Source of the DNA: Kurthia huakuii LAM0618
GTDB lineage: Bacteria > Bacillota > Bacilli > Bacillales_A > Planococcaceae
NCBI RefSeq assembly: GCF_000505545.1
Contig: NZ_AYTB01000007.1
Span: forward strand, 428,902-492,901
Length of the DNA stretch: 64,000 nucleotides
Direction: 5' to 3'
Shown: positions 37,345-48,058 of the stretch, one piece after another
How the letters are laid out: each line of letters begins with the position of its first letter
How positions within the stretch are numbered: the stretch's first letter is position 1
The notes under the pieces: generated by a model
Database searches by the model: none
Told to the model about the DNA's origin: nothing
The model's input: the letters and a program-made list of their open reading frames with translations, nothing else
Position numbers and translations under genes: made by a program

Positions 37345-37437
37345 ATGATGGTAGCAGCATTTATTGGTGGCACAGTTGTTATTTATGCAGTCGTAATGAA
37401 GCAAGTTTTATCAAAATCTACTGCACATTTGCGTTAA
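37345..37437 (+). CDS. 30-residue iron-regulated small membrane protein (predicted)
   Basis: Thirty codons from ATG 37345 to TAA, starting MMVAAFIGG. Residues 3-18 are hydrophobic enough for one membrane helix; the tail from Lys19 is basic (KQVLSKSTAHLR). AAAGGGG lies six bases before the ATG. It has its own promoter, Fur box and terminator, and nothing else on the transcript, which argues that it is real despite its size. B. subtilis Fur controls small basic proteins (FbpA, FbpB, FbpC, the last about this size), but I cannot show homology. ATG 37348 is an alternative start. Confidence 0.68.
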   Translation: MMVAAFIGGTVVIYAVVMKQVLSKSTAHLR

Positions 37438-37440
37438 CAG

Positions 37441-37476
37441 AAAAAATCTTCCTAGAATAGGAGGATTTTTTTTTTA
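37441..37476 (+). terminator. Terminator of the small Fur-box gene
   Basis: AATCTTCCT (37445-37453) pairs with AGGAGGATT (37459-37467; one G-U), followed by nine T. It lies eight bases past the stop. Confidence 0.9.
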
Positions 37477-37555
37477 TAGTCGTGTAGAATAAGAGGAAAC
37501 GTGACTAAAATGTGAACAACAGTCAACTAACGGAACAAAGGAGTTTGAGTAGGGT

Positions 37556-40500
37556 ATGGCAACTTTTGAGGAAAAAATTCAATTGCTGTTAAAGCAAACA
37601 GCGCTGAATTATATGACCTATAAGCGCAATGAAGATGATGAACGTATGGCGAAGTCGGTATTATTTGCTGACAAATTGATTAAAAAAGAATTTACAATTG
37701 GTTTTGCGGGACACTTCTCTGCTGGTAAATCAAGTATGATCAATGCATTAACAGGGGACCAACTATTACCATCAAGTCCAATTCCAACAAGCGCAAACGT
37801 TGTAAAAGTGCGTAAAGCGGTAGACGATTATGCAATCGCTTACTTAGTTGATGATGAACCAGTAAAGTTTGATGCAGATTATGATATTAAAACGGTGAAA
37901 GAATTTGCTAAAAACGGTGCCTTAGTATCGCAAATTGAGATTGGGCATAGCCAATCTGTGCTACCAGAAGGTGTCACAGTAATGGATACACCAGGTGTCG
38001 ATTCAACAGATGATGCGCACCGTATGTCAACTGAATCAGCACTACATTTAGCCGACATTGTGTTTTATGTGATGGACTATAATCACGTGCAATCAGAGTT
38101 GAATTTCCAATTTACGAAAACATTAATGAAATACAATCCAAACGTCTATTTAATCGTTAACCAAATCGATAAACATAAAGATGCTGAATTATCATTTGAA
38201 GACTTTAAGGAATCAGCACGTCAATCATTTGCAAATTGGGGCGTTGTACCAAAAGGTATGTTCTTTACGTCATTACGCGATGTTAACAATCCAAACAACG
38301 ACTTTGAGCAAGTGAAGAGCATTGTCATGGATAGTATGGATGGCTGGCAAGATTCACTTGTGAGTAATGGTGAAAACACATTGAAGCAATTACTTGCAGA
38401 GCATGAAGCCTATTTAGCACAGCAAAAACAAGAAATTTACGACAATAGCTTAGATGTTGTGACAGAAGATGACTGGGTGCGCAAAGATGATATTTTAGCA
38501 GAGTATGATACCGTTGTGCGCCAATTGGAATTGTATTCAGTTGATGAGTGGGAAATTAACTACAATACAAAAGTAGATGAATTGCTAGAAAATGCGGTAT
38601 TAATGCCATTTGAATTGCGCGATTTACTTGGTAAATATGCTGAGTCCAAACAAGCGGACTTTAGTGTCGGCGGTTTCTTCGGTAAGAAAAAGAAAACAGA
38701 AGCAGAACGCGAAAAACGTCAACAAGAATTATATGCAAAATATAAAGAAGTAGTCGGCGCGCAAATTTCGGGTCATATGTTAAATATTATGAAGCAATCA
38801 TTAAAAGATATCGGTGCTTTAAGCGATGCAGAGTCTTTAGCAATCGATGATTTCACATTCGATATTCCATTTAGTGTCATCGAAGGGGAAGTACGTACGA
38901 ATGCGGTAGCTGGTGATGCATTATTAAACTTTGCTAATCGCGTCGTATCGGCAACACGCATTTGGTTCAAGCGCGAAACAGATGATTGGAAACAACATAA
39001 AAAAGCATTAGTTGAAGAGCTGTCAATGACGCATATTGAGCCATTGAAAAAGAAAAAACGTACATTAGAAGAAAAAGTAACAATCATTCGCGAATATAAC
39101 AAAGTAGAACAACAAGAAAAACACTTTGCTATTCAACAAACAGTTGATATTCGTACGCTAAATCAAGAGGCGGATAAATTAACGAACAATTGGATTAAAG
39201 AACGCCGTGAAGCGTATGATAAAATGCGTCACTTCGACCCATCGATGCTCGCACAAGAGGAAGAAGCAGTAGCAGTTGAAGAGATTGAAGAATTAACGCA
39301 AGGGGAATACAATGTCCAATTAGCAGCAACGATTGAACATGCGCTCCATACGGCCAATGCGGTTGAACCAATTGATGGCTTTGAAGAAGTATCAGCATAC
39401 TTGAAAAATAAAGTGGCGCGCTTAAAAGAAAAAGATTTTACCATTGCGTTATTCGGTGCATTTAGTGCGGGTAAATCATCATTCTCAAATGCATTAATGG
39501 GACAAAAAGTTTTACCTGTATCACCAAACCCAACAACTGCAGCTATCAATAAAATTCGCCCTGTATCACCAGCGCATCCTCATGAAACAGCCGATGTCGT
39601 GTTAAAAACTGTAGAACAAATGACCGAAGATATTATTGCGTCTTATGGTGAAATTGGCGTAGCGGTTACATCATTAGAAGATGCGTTTAACAAAGCGCAG
39701 CAAGCATTAGATGTCGAATTAGTCGATGAACGTTTACACGTGCACAAATCATTCGTGCGTGCATTCCGCGAAGGCTATCCATTATTTAAAGATAAGTTAG
39801 GTACGGTCGTACGCGCCAACTATGAAGATTTTGAAAAATTCGTGGCACAAGAAAACCGTTCTTGCTTCGTTGACAATATTGATTTTTATTTTGATTGTGA
39901 ATTAACGCGTATGGGTGTGACATTAGTTGATACACCGGGGGCAGACTCAATCAACGCACGTCATACAGGTGTTGCATTTGAATACATTCGTAACGCCGAT
40001 GCGATTTTATTTATCACATATTACAACCATGCCTTTGCACGCGCAGACCGCGAATTCCTAATTCAATTAGGTCGTGTGAAAGATGCCTTTGAATTAGATA
40101 AAATGTTCTTCGTTGTGAATGCTATTGACCTTGCGTCAGATGATGAGGAGCGCGATGCAGTAATCGATTATGTACGCAGTGAATTATTGCGTTTTGGTAT
40201 TCGCAAACCACGCTTATTCGGTATTTCAAGTTTATTAGCATTAAAAGAAAAAGTGGAACATTCAGATCATGCATCTGGCATGCAGCCGTTTGAAGAAAAC
40301 TTCCATAACTTCTTAGAAAATGAGTTAACAGCCATTGCTGTACAAGCATTAGCAGAAGAAACAGAAAAAACAGAAGCGCGCTTATCATCATTAATTGAGC
40401 AAACCGAACTAAACTTAGCGCGTAAAGATGAACGTTTAGAAGAACTTGCGAATCTTGAAACATTCATTAAAAAATATTTCAGCCAATCAGCTGCTGCAGT

Positions 40501-41173
40501 TATTGAAAAAGATGAAGCAAACGAACAAAAAGACTTATTGTATTATGTTTTACAACGCGTGTATTTACGCTATACAGATTTCTTTAAAGAATCTTACAAC
40601 CCAGCGGTATTTAACACAAAATCAACATCGGCAGCACTTGATTTTGCCTTGAAAGAATTAGTGGCGTCATTAAGCTTCGACTTTGAACAAGAAATGCGTG
40701 TAACGAACTTCCGTTTATCAAAATTCTTAGTCGCACGCTTTAAAGATCGCTATACGACAGATGTACGTAAAATGAAAGACATGAACGACAGCTTTTCATT
40801 CATGCCGTTTGAGTTAGAAGATCCTGAAATTCTAGAATTTACAGGTCCATTTAATGACCATAATCGTTATAAAGAAGTGAATAAATTATTCAGAAACTCC
40901 AAAGCATTCTTTGAGAAAAATGAACGTTTTATGTTACGTGATAAATTAGAAGAAGTATCAAAACCAGATGCAAAAATCTACTTAGATGAGCAAGGCGAGC
41001 GCATGACTGAGTGGGCACAAGCCATCATCACGGAGCAAGCGGATGCTTTACGTACAAATCTTGAAAAACAAGCAGTACGCCAAATTGAAACAGAACGCAA
41101 TTTATTACAAGAAGAAAGCAAGCTCGCTGAATGGAAAGGAATTTATGACAATCTAGTAGTAGGGGTGCATTAA
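37556..41173 (+). CDS. dynA: Double dynamin-like GTPase DynA (YpbR)
   Basis: 1205 residues, two fused bacterial dynamins as in B. subtilis DynA (1193). First half: P-loop GHFSAGKSS at 52-60, switch DTPGVDSTDD, NQID. Second half: P-loop GAFSAGKSS near 635, DTPGADS, NAID. Long coiled-coil stalks lie between and after (FGKKKKTEAEREKRQQEL, later EETEKTEARLSSLIEQTE). It tethers and fuses membranes and protects them against pore formers and phage in B. subtilis. A rhodanese gene starts one base past its stop, in one operon. Confidence 0.94.
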   Translation: MATFEEKIQLLLKQTALNYMTYKRNEDDERMAKSVLFADKLIKKEFTIGFAGHFSAGKSSMINALTGDQLLPSSPIPTSANVVKVRKAVDDYAIAYLVDDEPVKFDADYDIKTVKEFAKNGALVSQIEIGHSQSVLPEGVTVMDTPGVDSTDDAHRMSTESALHLADIVFYVMDYNHVQSELNFQFTKTLMKYNPNVYLIVNQIDKHKDAELSFEDFKESARQSFANWGVVPKGMFFTSLRDVNNPNNDFEQVKSIVMDSMDGWQDSLVSNGENTLKQLLAEHEAYLAQQKQEIYDNSLDVVTEDDWVRKDDILAEYDTVVRQLELYSVDEWEINYNTKVDELLENAVLMPFELRDLLGKYAESKQADFSVGGFFGKKKKTEAEREKRQQELYAKYKEVVGAQISGHMLNIMKQSLKDIGALSDAESLAIDDFTFDIPFSVIEGEVRTNAVAGDALLNFANRVVSATRIWFKRETDDWKQHKKALVEELSMTHIEPLKKKKRTLEEKVTIIREYNKVEQQEKHFAIQQTVDIRTLNQEADKLTNNWIKERREAYDKMRHFDPSMLAQEEEAVAVEEIEELTQGEYNVQLAATIEHALHTANAVEPIDGFEEVSAYLKNKVARLKEKDFTIALFGAFSAGKSSFSNALMGQKVLPVSPNPTTAAINKIRPVSPAHPHETADVVLKTVEQMTEDIIASYGEIGVAVTSLEDAFNKAQQALDVELVDERLHVHKSFVRAFREGYPLFKDKLGTVVRANYEDFEKFVAQENRSCFVDNIDFYFDCELTRMGVTLVDTPGADSINARHTGVAFEYIRNADAILFITYYNHAFARADREFLIQLGRVKDAFELDKMFFVVNAIDLASDDEERDAVIDYVRSELLRFGIRKPRLFGISSLLALKEKVEHSDHASGMQPFEENFHNFLENELTAIAVQALAEETEKTEARLSSLIEQTELNLARKDERLEELANLETFIKKYFSQSAAAVIEKDEANEQKDLLYYVLQRVYLRYTDFFKESYNPAVFNTKSTSAALDFALKELVASLSFDFEQEMRVTNFRLSKFLVARFKDRYTTDVRKMKDMNDSFSFMPFELEDPEILEFTGPFNDHNRYKEVNKLFRNSKAFFEKNERFMLRDKLEEVSKPDAKIYLDEQGERMTEWAQAIITEQADALRTNLEKQAVRQIETERNLLQEESKLAEWKGIYDNLVVGVH

Positions 41174-41174
41174 T

Positions 41175-41975
41175 ATGACAACAGTATTAGTATCAGCAAA
41201 CGCGCTTCAACAGCCCGCACATTTTCTTGACGCGCGCTTTAATTTGGCGGACCCGCAAGCAGGACAGCAACAATTTTTAACAGGACATATCAACGGTGCG
41301 CGCCATATTGATATTGAACGTGATTTATCAGATATGACTTCAACAGCAGGCAGACATCCAATGCCGTCGAAGGCGCAGCTAGAGGCGGTCGTTCATCGTC
41401 TAGGGTTAACGTATGACCAACCAATTTACATTTATGATGATGGCGGTCAACCGTTTGCAGCTCGCGCGTACTTTATGTTGCAGTATGCAGGCTTTACGAA
41501 TGTTTACATCGTAAAGGAAGGTTATAAAGGTCTTATCGCTGCAGGATATGGCGTAACAACGGCTGTTGAGTCAACAATGACGACGATGCCTATTCAATGG
41601 AATGATGCGCTATCTGTTGACCGTGCACACGTAAAAGAGGTAGCGCGTGGCAAAACATCAAAAGTGTTAGTAGATGCGCGTTCGGCGGTACGCTATCGCG
41701 GTGAGCACGAGCCGATTGATCCCGTAGCAGGTCATATTCCAACAGCGCGTAACTATGATTGGGAGCAATTAGTAGAGGACGGACAGTTGACGGCGAATGA
41801 TACGCTGACTAATATAGTGTCAAAAGATGAGCATATTATCGTTTATTGTGGCAGTGGCGTAACAGCGTCACCATTATATGCGATGTTAAAGCAACTAGAT
41901 TATCCGCATGTGCAAGTATATACGGGAAGCTTTAGTGATTGGATTAACGAAGAACCTGTTGAACAAAGCGAATAA
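41175..41975 (+). CDS. Two-domain sulfurtransferase (rhodanese)
   Basis: 266 residues, two rhodanese domains. The C-terminal one has the active-site loop YCGSGVTAS with catalytic Cys; the N-terminal one has YDDGGQPFAAR instead, without Cys, the normal inactive copy. CGSGVT resembles 3-mercaptopyruvate/thiosulfate sulfurtransferases (SseA-like). It moves sulfur from a donor to cyanide or thiols. It starts one base after dynA and has a terminator after it. ATG is preceded by a weak GTAGGGG site. Confidence 0.92.
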   Translation: MTTVLVSANALQQPAHFLDARFNLADPQAGQQQFLTGHINGARHIDIERDLSDMTSTAGRHPMPSKAQLEAVVHRLGLTYDQPIYIYDDGGQPFAARAYFMLQYAGFTNVYIVKEGYKGLIAAGYGVTTAVESTMTTMPIQWNDALSVDRAHVKEVARGKTSKVLVDARSAVRYRGEHEPIDPVAGHIPTARNYDWEQLVEDGQLTANDTLTNIVSKDEHIIVYCGSGVTASPLYAMLKQLDYPHVQVYTGSFSDWINEEPVEQSE

Positions 41976-41997
41976 TAAAATGTAATAGTAAAGTAAG

Positions 41998-42031
41998 TGG
42001 AGCTGCACAATTGTGTGTAGCTCCATTTTTG
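41998..42031 (+). terminator. Terminator of dynA-rhodanese operon
   Basis: TGGAGCTGCACA pairs with TGTGTAGCTCCA (one mismatch) around ATTG, followed by five T. Confidence 0.87.
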
Positions 42032-42054
42032 TGAATAGAAGGAGCGAATTGTAC

Positions 42055-42843
42055 GTGAAACAACCAAAAGTTATTTTTTTTGATATCGATGGGACATTAA
42101 CGAGTAGTATCACAGGGGAAATTCCACAAAGTGCCATCGATGCATTGCATAAACTACAACAGCAAGGGATTGAAGTTGTGGCGGCGACAGGTAGACCGTA
42201 CTCAATGTGCCATGACTTAGAAGCAATAGGATTTAAAACATTAATAACAGCGAACGGGGCATATGTTCGCCACCACGGTGAAGTGCTTTACGGGGCGGAT
42301 GTTGCTACGAATTTTCAGCAGCAAATGCTAAGCATGGCAGCACAATATCAGCATGCGATGACATTTTATTGTGATAAATTTTACTATAATGGCATTGAGA
42401 CGGCACAGTTAAAAACGGCGTTGCATGAAGCATTTATGCTAGAATCGGTGCCGGAAGTATTGCCGCATGTTGCGCATCGTACAAATCTTATGTGTTTAAT
42501 TGCCACAGATACGCAATTAGCACCATATAAACAAGCATTTCCAAATATTACGTTTCAACGATGGCACGAGACAATCGTCAATATTTTAGTGGAACCTGTA
42601 TCAAAGTCACGCGCGATTCAAGAAGTATTAAACGTGTTGCAATATGATAAGGAACAAGCCATTGCTTTTGGCGATGGTTATAACGATATGGATATGTTAG
42701 AGTATGTAGGTTTTGGTATTGCAATGGAAAATGCTCCGGATGCTGTTAAAGCATATGCGCAGTATGTAACTGCAAGCGCACATGATGATGGCATTCTGAA
42801 AGCATTGCAAAAATTGCATATCATTGAAAATATTCTCGTATAA
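42055..42843 (+). CDS. Cof-type HAD phosphatase
   Basis: About 262 residues. HAD motif I FFDIDGTLTSS at the N-terminus, a C2B cap in the middle, and motif IV GDGYNDMDML near residue 205, typical of Cof/YkrA-type sugar or nucleotide phosphatases. Substrate unknown. GTG 42055, ten bases after AAGGAG, is preferred; TTG 42049 is too close to that site. It is read after a terminator, so it likely has its own promoter within the operon gap. Confidence 0.88.
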   Translation: MKQPKVIFFDIDGTLTSSITGEIPQSAIDALHKLQQQGIEVVAATGRPYSMCHDLEAIGFKTLITANGAYVRHHGEVLYGADVATNFQQQMLSMAAQYQHAMTFYCDKFYYNGIETAQLKTALHEAFMLESVPEVLPHVAHRTNLMCLIATDTQLAPYKQAFPNITFQRWHETIVNILVEPVSKSRAIQEVLNVLQYDKEQAIAFGDGYNDMDMLEYVGFGIAMENAPDAVKAYAQYVTASAHDDGILKALQKLHIIENILV

Positions 42844-42962
42844 GTTAACGTCATTTCTATTTGTTTTCATAAAAAACCAGTCATTTACACAGTTTTTTCT
42901 TTCATTTTCATATCAAAGGTGTAAAATAAGAGGTACATTTTAGAAAAGAAAGTGGGAGCACA

Positions 42963-43646
42963 ATGGATGGCGAAATGATTAGTAAAATCTTATCCATTAT
43001 TTTACTTGATATCGTATTAAGTGGTGACAATGCAGTCGTTATCGCACTTGCATGTCGTAAACTAGCACCAGAGCAACGTAAAAAAGCGATTTTAATTGGT
43101 ACGGCAGGTGCTATAGGATTGCGTATCATTTTAACGATTATTGCTGTATGGATTTTAGGAATTCCATTCGTAAAATTCATCGGTGGTTTATTATTATTAT
43201 ATATCGCATGGGATTTATTAAAAGCAGGCGATGAAAATCCAGATGTTAAAGGGAACACAGGTCTTATGGCAGCAGTTCGTACGATTATTGTTGCGGACTT
43301 TGTTATGAGTTTAGACAATGTTTTAGCAATTGCAGGTGTAGCAGATGGTCATGTAGGCCTTGCCGCATTAGGTTTATTAGTTAGTATTCCAATTATTATT
43401 TTTGGTAGTCAAATTATTATGAAATTGATGGAAAAATTACCGATTCTCGTATGGCTTGGAGCATTATTAATTGCGTATACAGCAGGGGAAATGATGGTTA
43501 GCGATAAATATGGTCATAAATATTTAGTTGACGCTTTATTCCCACAAATGGACTGGATTGTACCAATTGCGATGATGGTGATTTTAGTTGTATTAGGTTT
43601 ATGGGCAAAATCACGCCAAACGCGCCGTATGACATCTGGGTCATAA
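42963..43646 (+). CDS. TerC family membrane protein (YjbE-like)
   Basis: 227 residues, seven hydrophobic helices. The paired acidic TerC motifs LSGDNAVVIAL (about 19-29) and MSLDNVLAIAG (about 118-128) sit in membrane helices. TerC proteins of Bacillus export manganese or help metallate secreted enzymes. No yybP-ykoY manganese riboswitch is visible in the 119-base leader, unlike some relatives. ATG 42963 follows GTGGGAG. Terminator follows. Confidence 0.9.
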   Translation: MDGEMISKILSIILLDIVLSGDNAVVIALACRKLAPEQRKKAILIGTAGAIGLRIILTIIAVWILGIPFVKFIGGLLLLYIAWDLLKAGDENPDVKGNTGLMAAVRTIIVADFVMSLDNVLAIAGVADGHVGLAALGLLVSIPIIIFGSQIIMKLMEKLPILVWLGALLIAYTAGEMMVSDKYGHKYLVDALFPQMDWIVPIAMMVILVVLGLWAKSRQTRRMTSGS

Positions 43647-43647
43647 T

Positions 43648-43685
43648 ATAAAAAAGCGAGTCTCTAAAGAGGCTCGCTTTTTTTG
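43648..43685 (+). terminator. Bidirectional terminator between terC-type gene and pepF
   Basis: AAAAAAGCGAGTCTC pairs with GAGGCTCGCTTTTTT (one G-U) around TAAA. Serves both convergent genes. Confidence 0.92.
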
Positions 43686-43687
43686 AT

Positions 43688-45496
43688 TTAGGCATTGATT
43701 TCAGCTGTTAATTCTTCCAATTGATCAACAAGGCTACCGATAAATGCAATAGTATCTTTCAATGGTTGGTCAGTTGTAATGTCTACACCGGCTGTTTTAG
43801 CTAATTCAACAGGCGATACAGAACCGCCTAGTTGTAATGTTTTTAACCAATCGGCTACAGCTGGTTCGCCTTCATGTAAGATGCGTTGAGATACTTGTGT
43901 AGAAATGGTTAAACCAGCGCTATAAGTGTATGGATATAACCCCATATAATAGTGTGGTTGACGCATCCATGTTAATTCAGCACCATCATTAATAATAATA
44001 TCTTCGCCCCAGAATTCCTCAAGCACTGAACGGAATAATTGATTAAGTGTTGTCGCATTCACTGCACCACCATTGTCAATTAGTTCATATACTTTACGTT
44101 GATAAGCTGCTTCAAGTAAATGCGTCACGAAATTATGGAAGTATGTGCGTGCGATAATTGTTGAAATGACCCAACGTTTAAAGCGCGCATCCGTTGATGT
44201 TTTTAATAAATGATTCGCCATTAACATTTCGTTCATCGTTGACGGAGCTTCAACAAAATAAGTAGATGCTTCACTATTAAACAACGTTTGTGCGCGTTGC
44301 GCGTTACGAAAATGACCTGCATGACCTAATTCATGAGCAAGCACGAACACTTCATTCATACGGTTCGTCCATGAGATTAAAATATACGAATGATGACCAT
44401 AAGGACTTGCGCAAAAAGCACCGGTTGATTTTCCTTCATTTTGTGCGAAGTCAATCCATTGGTTATCGAACGCTTCGTCAATCATCGTTAAATAATCATC
44501 TCCTAAGACGGCCAACGCTTTTTTCAAATAATCACGAGATTCTTCGACAGTAATCGTTGGTTCAAATTCAGGATCTAGCGATATTTTTAAATCTGCTACG
44601 GTAATCGACTCAAGGTCATGCGTTTGTTGTAATAATTTGGCGTAGCGGCGCATATGTGGCGCTAATTCCTTCATCGTTAAATCGATTTGGCGATTGTACA
44701 AGTCGCGATTTACTTCTTGGTCGGCCAATAAATAATCAATAACCGAATCATAGCCACGTAATGTTGCGATTGTTTTTTCTGTTGTAACATGCGTGTTGTA
44801 TGTCTTCGCTGTCGTATTTTCAAATTTCTTTAATTCAGCTGAAAATGCATCAAACGCTGCACGACGAAGTGCTGTACGATCTTCAACTTCCCAATCTCCT
44901 TCAAATAAATTGTAGCTATTTGGGTACTGTTTGCCTTCCACGTTAAAGTCAGGAAATTGAATATCCATTAACTTTGTTGTGTTATAGAGGCTGTAAGGCG
45001 CATTTATCGTTTCTTGTAGTGCAGCAAGTGTCTTTTCTGCTTGCGGGTGTAGTAAATGTACTTTGCGGTCTAATAAACGCGTGATGTAGTGTGCATAGTT
45101 AGAGTCTAACATTTGAGCTTGTTGTAACGTATCTGTAGGGAGTGCCAAAATATCGCTGTCGACAAATGATAATAAGGCGGTGATTTTTGCTAGCGTTTGA
45201 GCCGTTTTGGCATAGCGTTCTTCAGCAACAGTGTTTGTAGCATCTGTTTCAGGGTCTAAAAAAGCAAACTCTACATACGGTGTTAAGGCCGTATTAAACG
45301 TTTCATAGTCTTTAATTAACGTAATGATATCTGCCGCAGATTTTACGTTGCCGTGCCAAGTTGTTTCCAACGTTTGAGCCTTCGTTAAAAATGTTGGTAA
45401 TGCTTCATTAAATTGTTGCTCTGTTGCAACAAGATGACGCAAATCCCATTTTTCATTTTCAGGAATATCTTGTCTTTTACGTACGCTTTGTACCAT
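43688..45496 (-). CDS. pepF: Oligoendopeptidase F
   Basis: 602 residues, M3B metallopeptidase. Zinc motif HELGH in VLAHELGHAGHF near residue 390, with the downstream glutamate in EAPSTMNEML. It cuts oligopeptides of about 7-17 residues in the cytosol. ATG 45496 follows GGAGAGATGG. Monocistronic on the minus strand, sharing a terminator with the TerC-type gene. Confidence 0.95.
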   Translation of the reverse strand: MVQSVRKRQDIPENEKWDLRHLVATEQQFNEALPTFLTKAQTLETTWHGNVKSAADIITLIKDYETFNTALTPYVEFAFLDPETDATNTVAEERYAKTAQTLAKITALLSFVDSDILALPTDTLQQAQMLDSNYAHYITRLLDRKVHLLHPQAEKTLAALQETINAPYSLYNTTKLMDIQFPDFNVEGKQYPNSYNLFEGDWEVEDRTALRRAAFDAFSAELKKFENTTAKTYNTHVTTEKTIATLRGYDSVIDYLLADQEVNRDLYNRQIDLTMKELAPHMRRYAKLLQQTHDLESITVADLKISLDPEFEPTITVEESRDYLKKALAVLGDDYLTMIDEAFDNQWIDFAQNEGKSTGAFCASPYGHHSYILISWTNRMNEVFVLAHELGHAGHFRNAQRAQTLFNSEASTYFVEAPSTMNEMLMANHLLKTSTDARFKRWVISTIIARTYFHNFVTHLLEAAYQRKVYELIDNGGAVNATTLNQLFRSVLEEFWGEDIIINDGAELTWMRQPHYYMGLYPYTYSAGLTISTQVSQRILHEGEPAVADWLKTLQLGGSVSPVELAKTAGVDITTDQPLKDTIAFIGSLVDQLEELTAEINA

Positions 45497-45561
45497 TGTC
45501 CATCTCTCCTTTATAATTCGAAAGTCGAATTATTTTTATTATATATGAATATTCTAACTTT

Positions 45562-45609
45562 TTGAATAAAAGAAAAGTAGCTATGATGCAAAATCATCAT
45601 AACTACTTC
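45562..45609 (-). terminator. Terminator of the PurC-like gene
   Basis: On the minus strand AAGTAG-TATGATG pairs with CATCATA-CTACTT (one mismatch), followed by TTTTCTTTT. Confidence 0.83.
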
Positions 45610-45620
45610 GTTATAGTGGT

Positions 45621-46310
45621 TTATTTCGTTAACATAATTTGTTCTAATTCAAGTGCATTGATTAGGCGTTCGCCTTGATAGACGTGCATATTATTAGCAG
45701 ATATTTCATTGATTAATAAAATTTCGGCATTTTGCGAATCACGCCCAAATTCTAGTTTAATATCATATAATTCTAGTCCCTTTTTAGCTAAATCCATGCG
45801 AATAAATTCCGATACATCACGTGCTAAATTTTTTATAAAATTATATTCACGTAATGTCATAATGCCGAGTGCCTCTAATGTATCAGGCGTAATTGGTGGT
45901 AACTCTTCGTGCTCATCTTTGAGTACCATTTCAACTAATGTGTCGAGTTCTTCACCATGCTCAATGAACTCATTATAGCGCGCCTCAAAGGCCCCAATCG
46001 CGCGAAAACGACAGATAACATCTACGCCGTGTGTCCCAAATGGTGTCGTATCTTTGACGCTAATAGCTGTGTGCTCAGCGTCAACTGCAATGAAATGCGT
46101 TGGCACATCGATTGCATTTAATTTTTTGAAAAAGTAGGCAGATAACTGCGTATTGGACAATGCAGCACCTGGAACTGTTTTTAAAATGGATTTTGCAGCA
46201 GGTTCAAAGACACCATTTTCCCCAGTAACGGCATCAGTGAACTGAATTTGTAACGCTCCAGTTGGTAGACGGTAAATATTTTTATTTTTCCCTTTGTAAA
46301 TTAATTCCAT
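45621..46310 (-). CDS. Divergent PurC-like (SAICAR synthetase-like) protein
   Basis: 229 residues with the overall PurC plan: LIYKGKNKNIYR at the start, VPTHFIAV near 70, and YDIKLEFG and LINEISANNMHVY at the end. Key differences: the RNIAAGS-type segment is replaced by CRFRAIGAFEARYN, and the DEISPD-type motif reads NEISAN, two Asp to Asn. It is outside any pur operon, with its own terminator. Annotators may call it purC, but the changed motif makes another reaction likely. ATG 46310 lies eight bases after GGAGGAG; an in-frame ATG at 46328 overlaps that site. Confidence 0.72.
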   Translation of the reverse strand: MELIYKGKNKNIYRLPTGALQIQFTDAVTGENGVFEPAAKSILKTVPGAALSNTQLSAYFFKKLNAIDVPTHFIAVDAEHTAISVKDTTPFGTHGVDVICRFRAIGAFEARYNEFIEHGEELDTLVEMVLKDEHEELPPITPDTLEALGIMTLREYNFIKNLARDVSEFIRMDLAKKGLELYDIKLEFGRDSQNAEILLINEISANNMHVYQGERLINALELEQIMLTK

Positions 46311-46403
46311 CGAAATCACTCCTCCCATCTATTCGTATTGTAATCGATTTCAAAGTAGAATGTCTTAAAAAGAATAAAAGAAGGAATTTTATGTAAAAAC
46401 GAC

Positions 46404-46442
46404 AAAAAAAAGAAAGTACGTTTTTATAACGTACTTTCTTTA
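46404..46442 (-). terminator. Terminator of gdhA
   Basis: AAAGAAAGTACGT (46409-46421) and ACGTACTTTCTTT (46429-46441) pair perfectly; both flanks carry A or T runs, so it can act both ways. Confidence 0.87.
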
Positions 46443-46496
46443 AACAGCATATTTAATAGAAATCAACTGAATTTCGTGTATTAATTCGTGTATTAA

Positions 46497-47870
<1,374 letters not shown>

Positions 47871-47891
47871 TTAAGAAAACCCCCATGTGTG

Positions 47892-47956
47892 TTAAGTTTT
47901 TTGATAGTTCTATCGTAAATGGATTTTTTAAAATTTTCAATCGTCAAAAAACTTAA
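47892..47956 (-). promoter_or_regulatory. gdhA promoter flanked by a 13-bp inverted repeat
   Basis: Minus-strand -35 TTGAAA (47935-47940), 17-base spacer, -10 TACGAT (47912-47917). TTAAGTTTTTTGA at 47892-47904 is repeated in inverse at 47944-47956 (TCAAAAAACTTAA), one arm just upstream of the -35, the other downstream of the likely start. This is the layout of a pair of operator sites in opposite orientation. Confidence 0.55.
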
Positions 47957-48058
47957 ATAATCAGATAATTTTAAATACATGATAAAATAAAAAAGCTATA
48001 AGTTCTCGATTACGATAGGGAAGAATAGCATGAATGCAATGAAAGGACGTAATTAAAA

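Noticed and set aside
42844..42962. yybP-ykoY manganese riboswitch in front of the TerC-type gene
   Set aside because: None of the conserved riboswitch segments is visible, and the leader is short.
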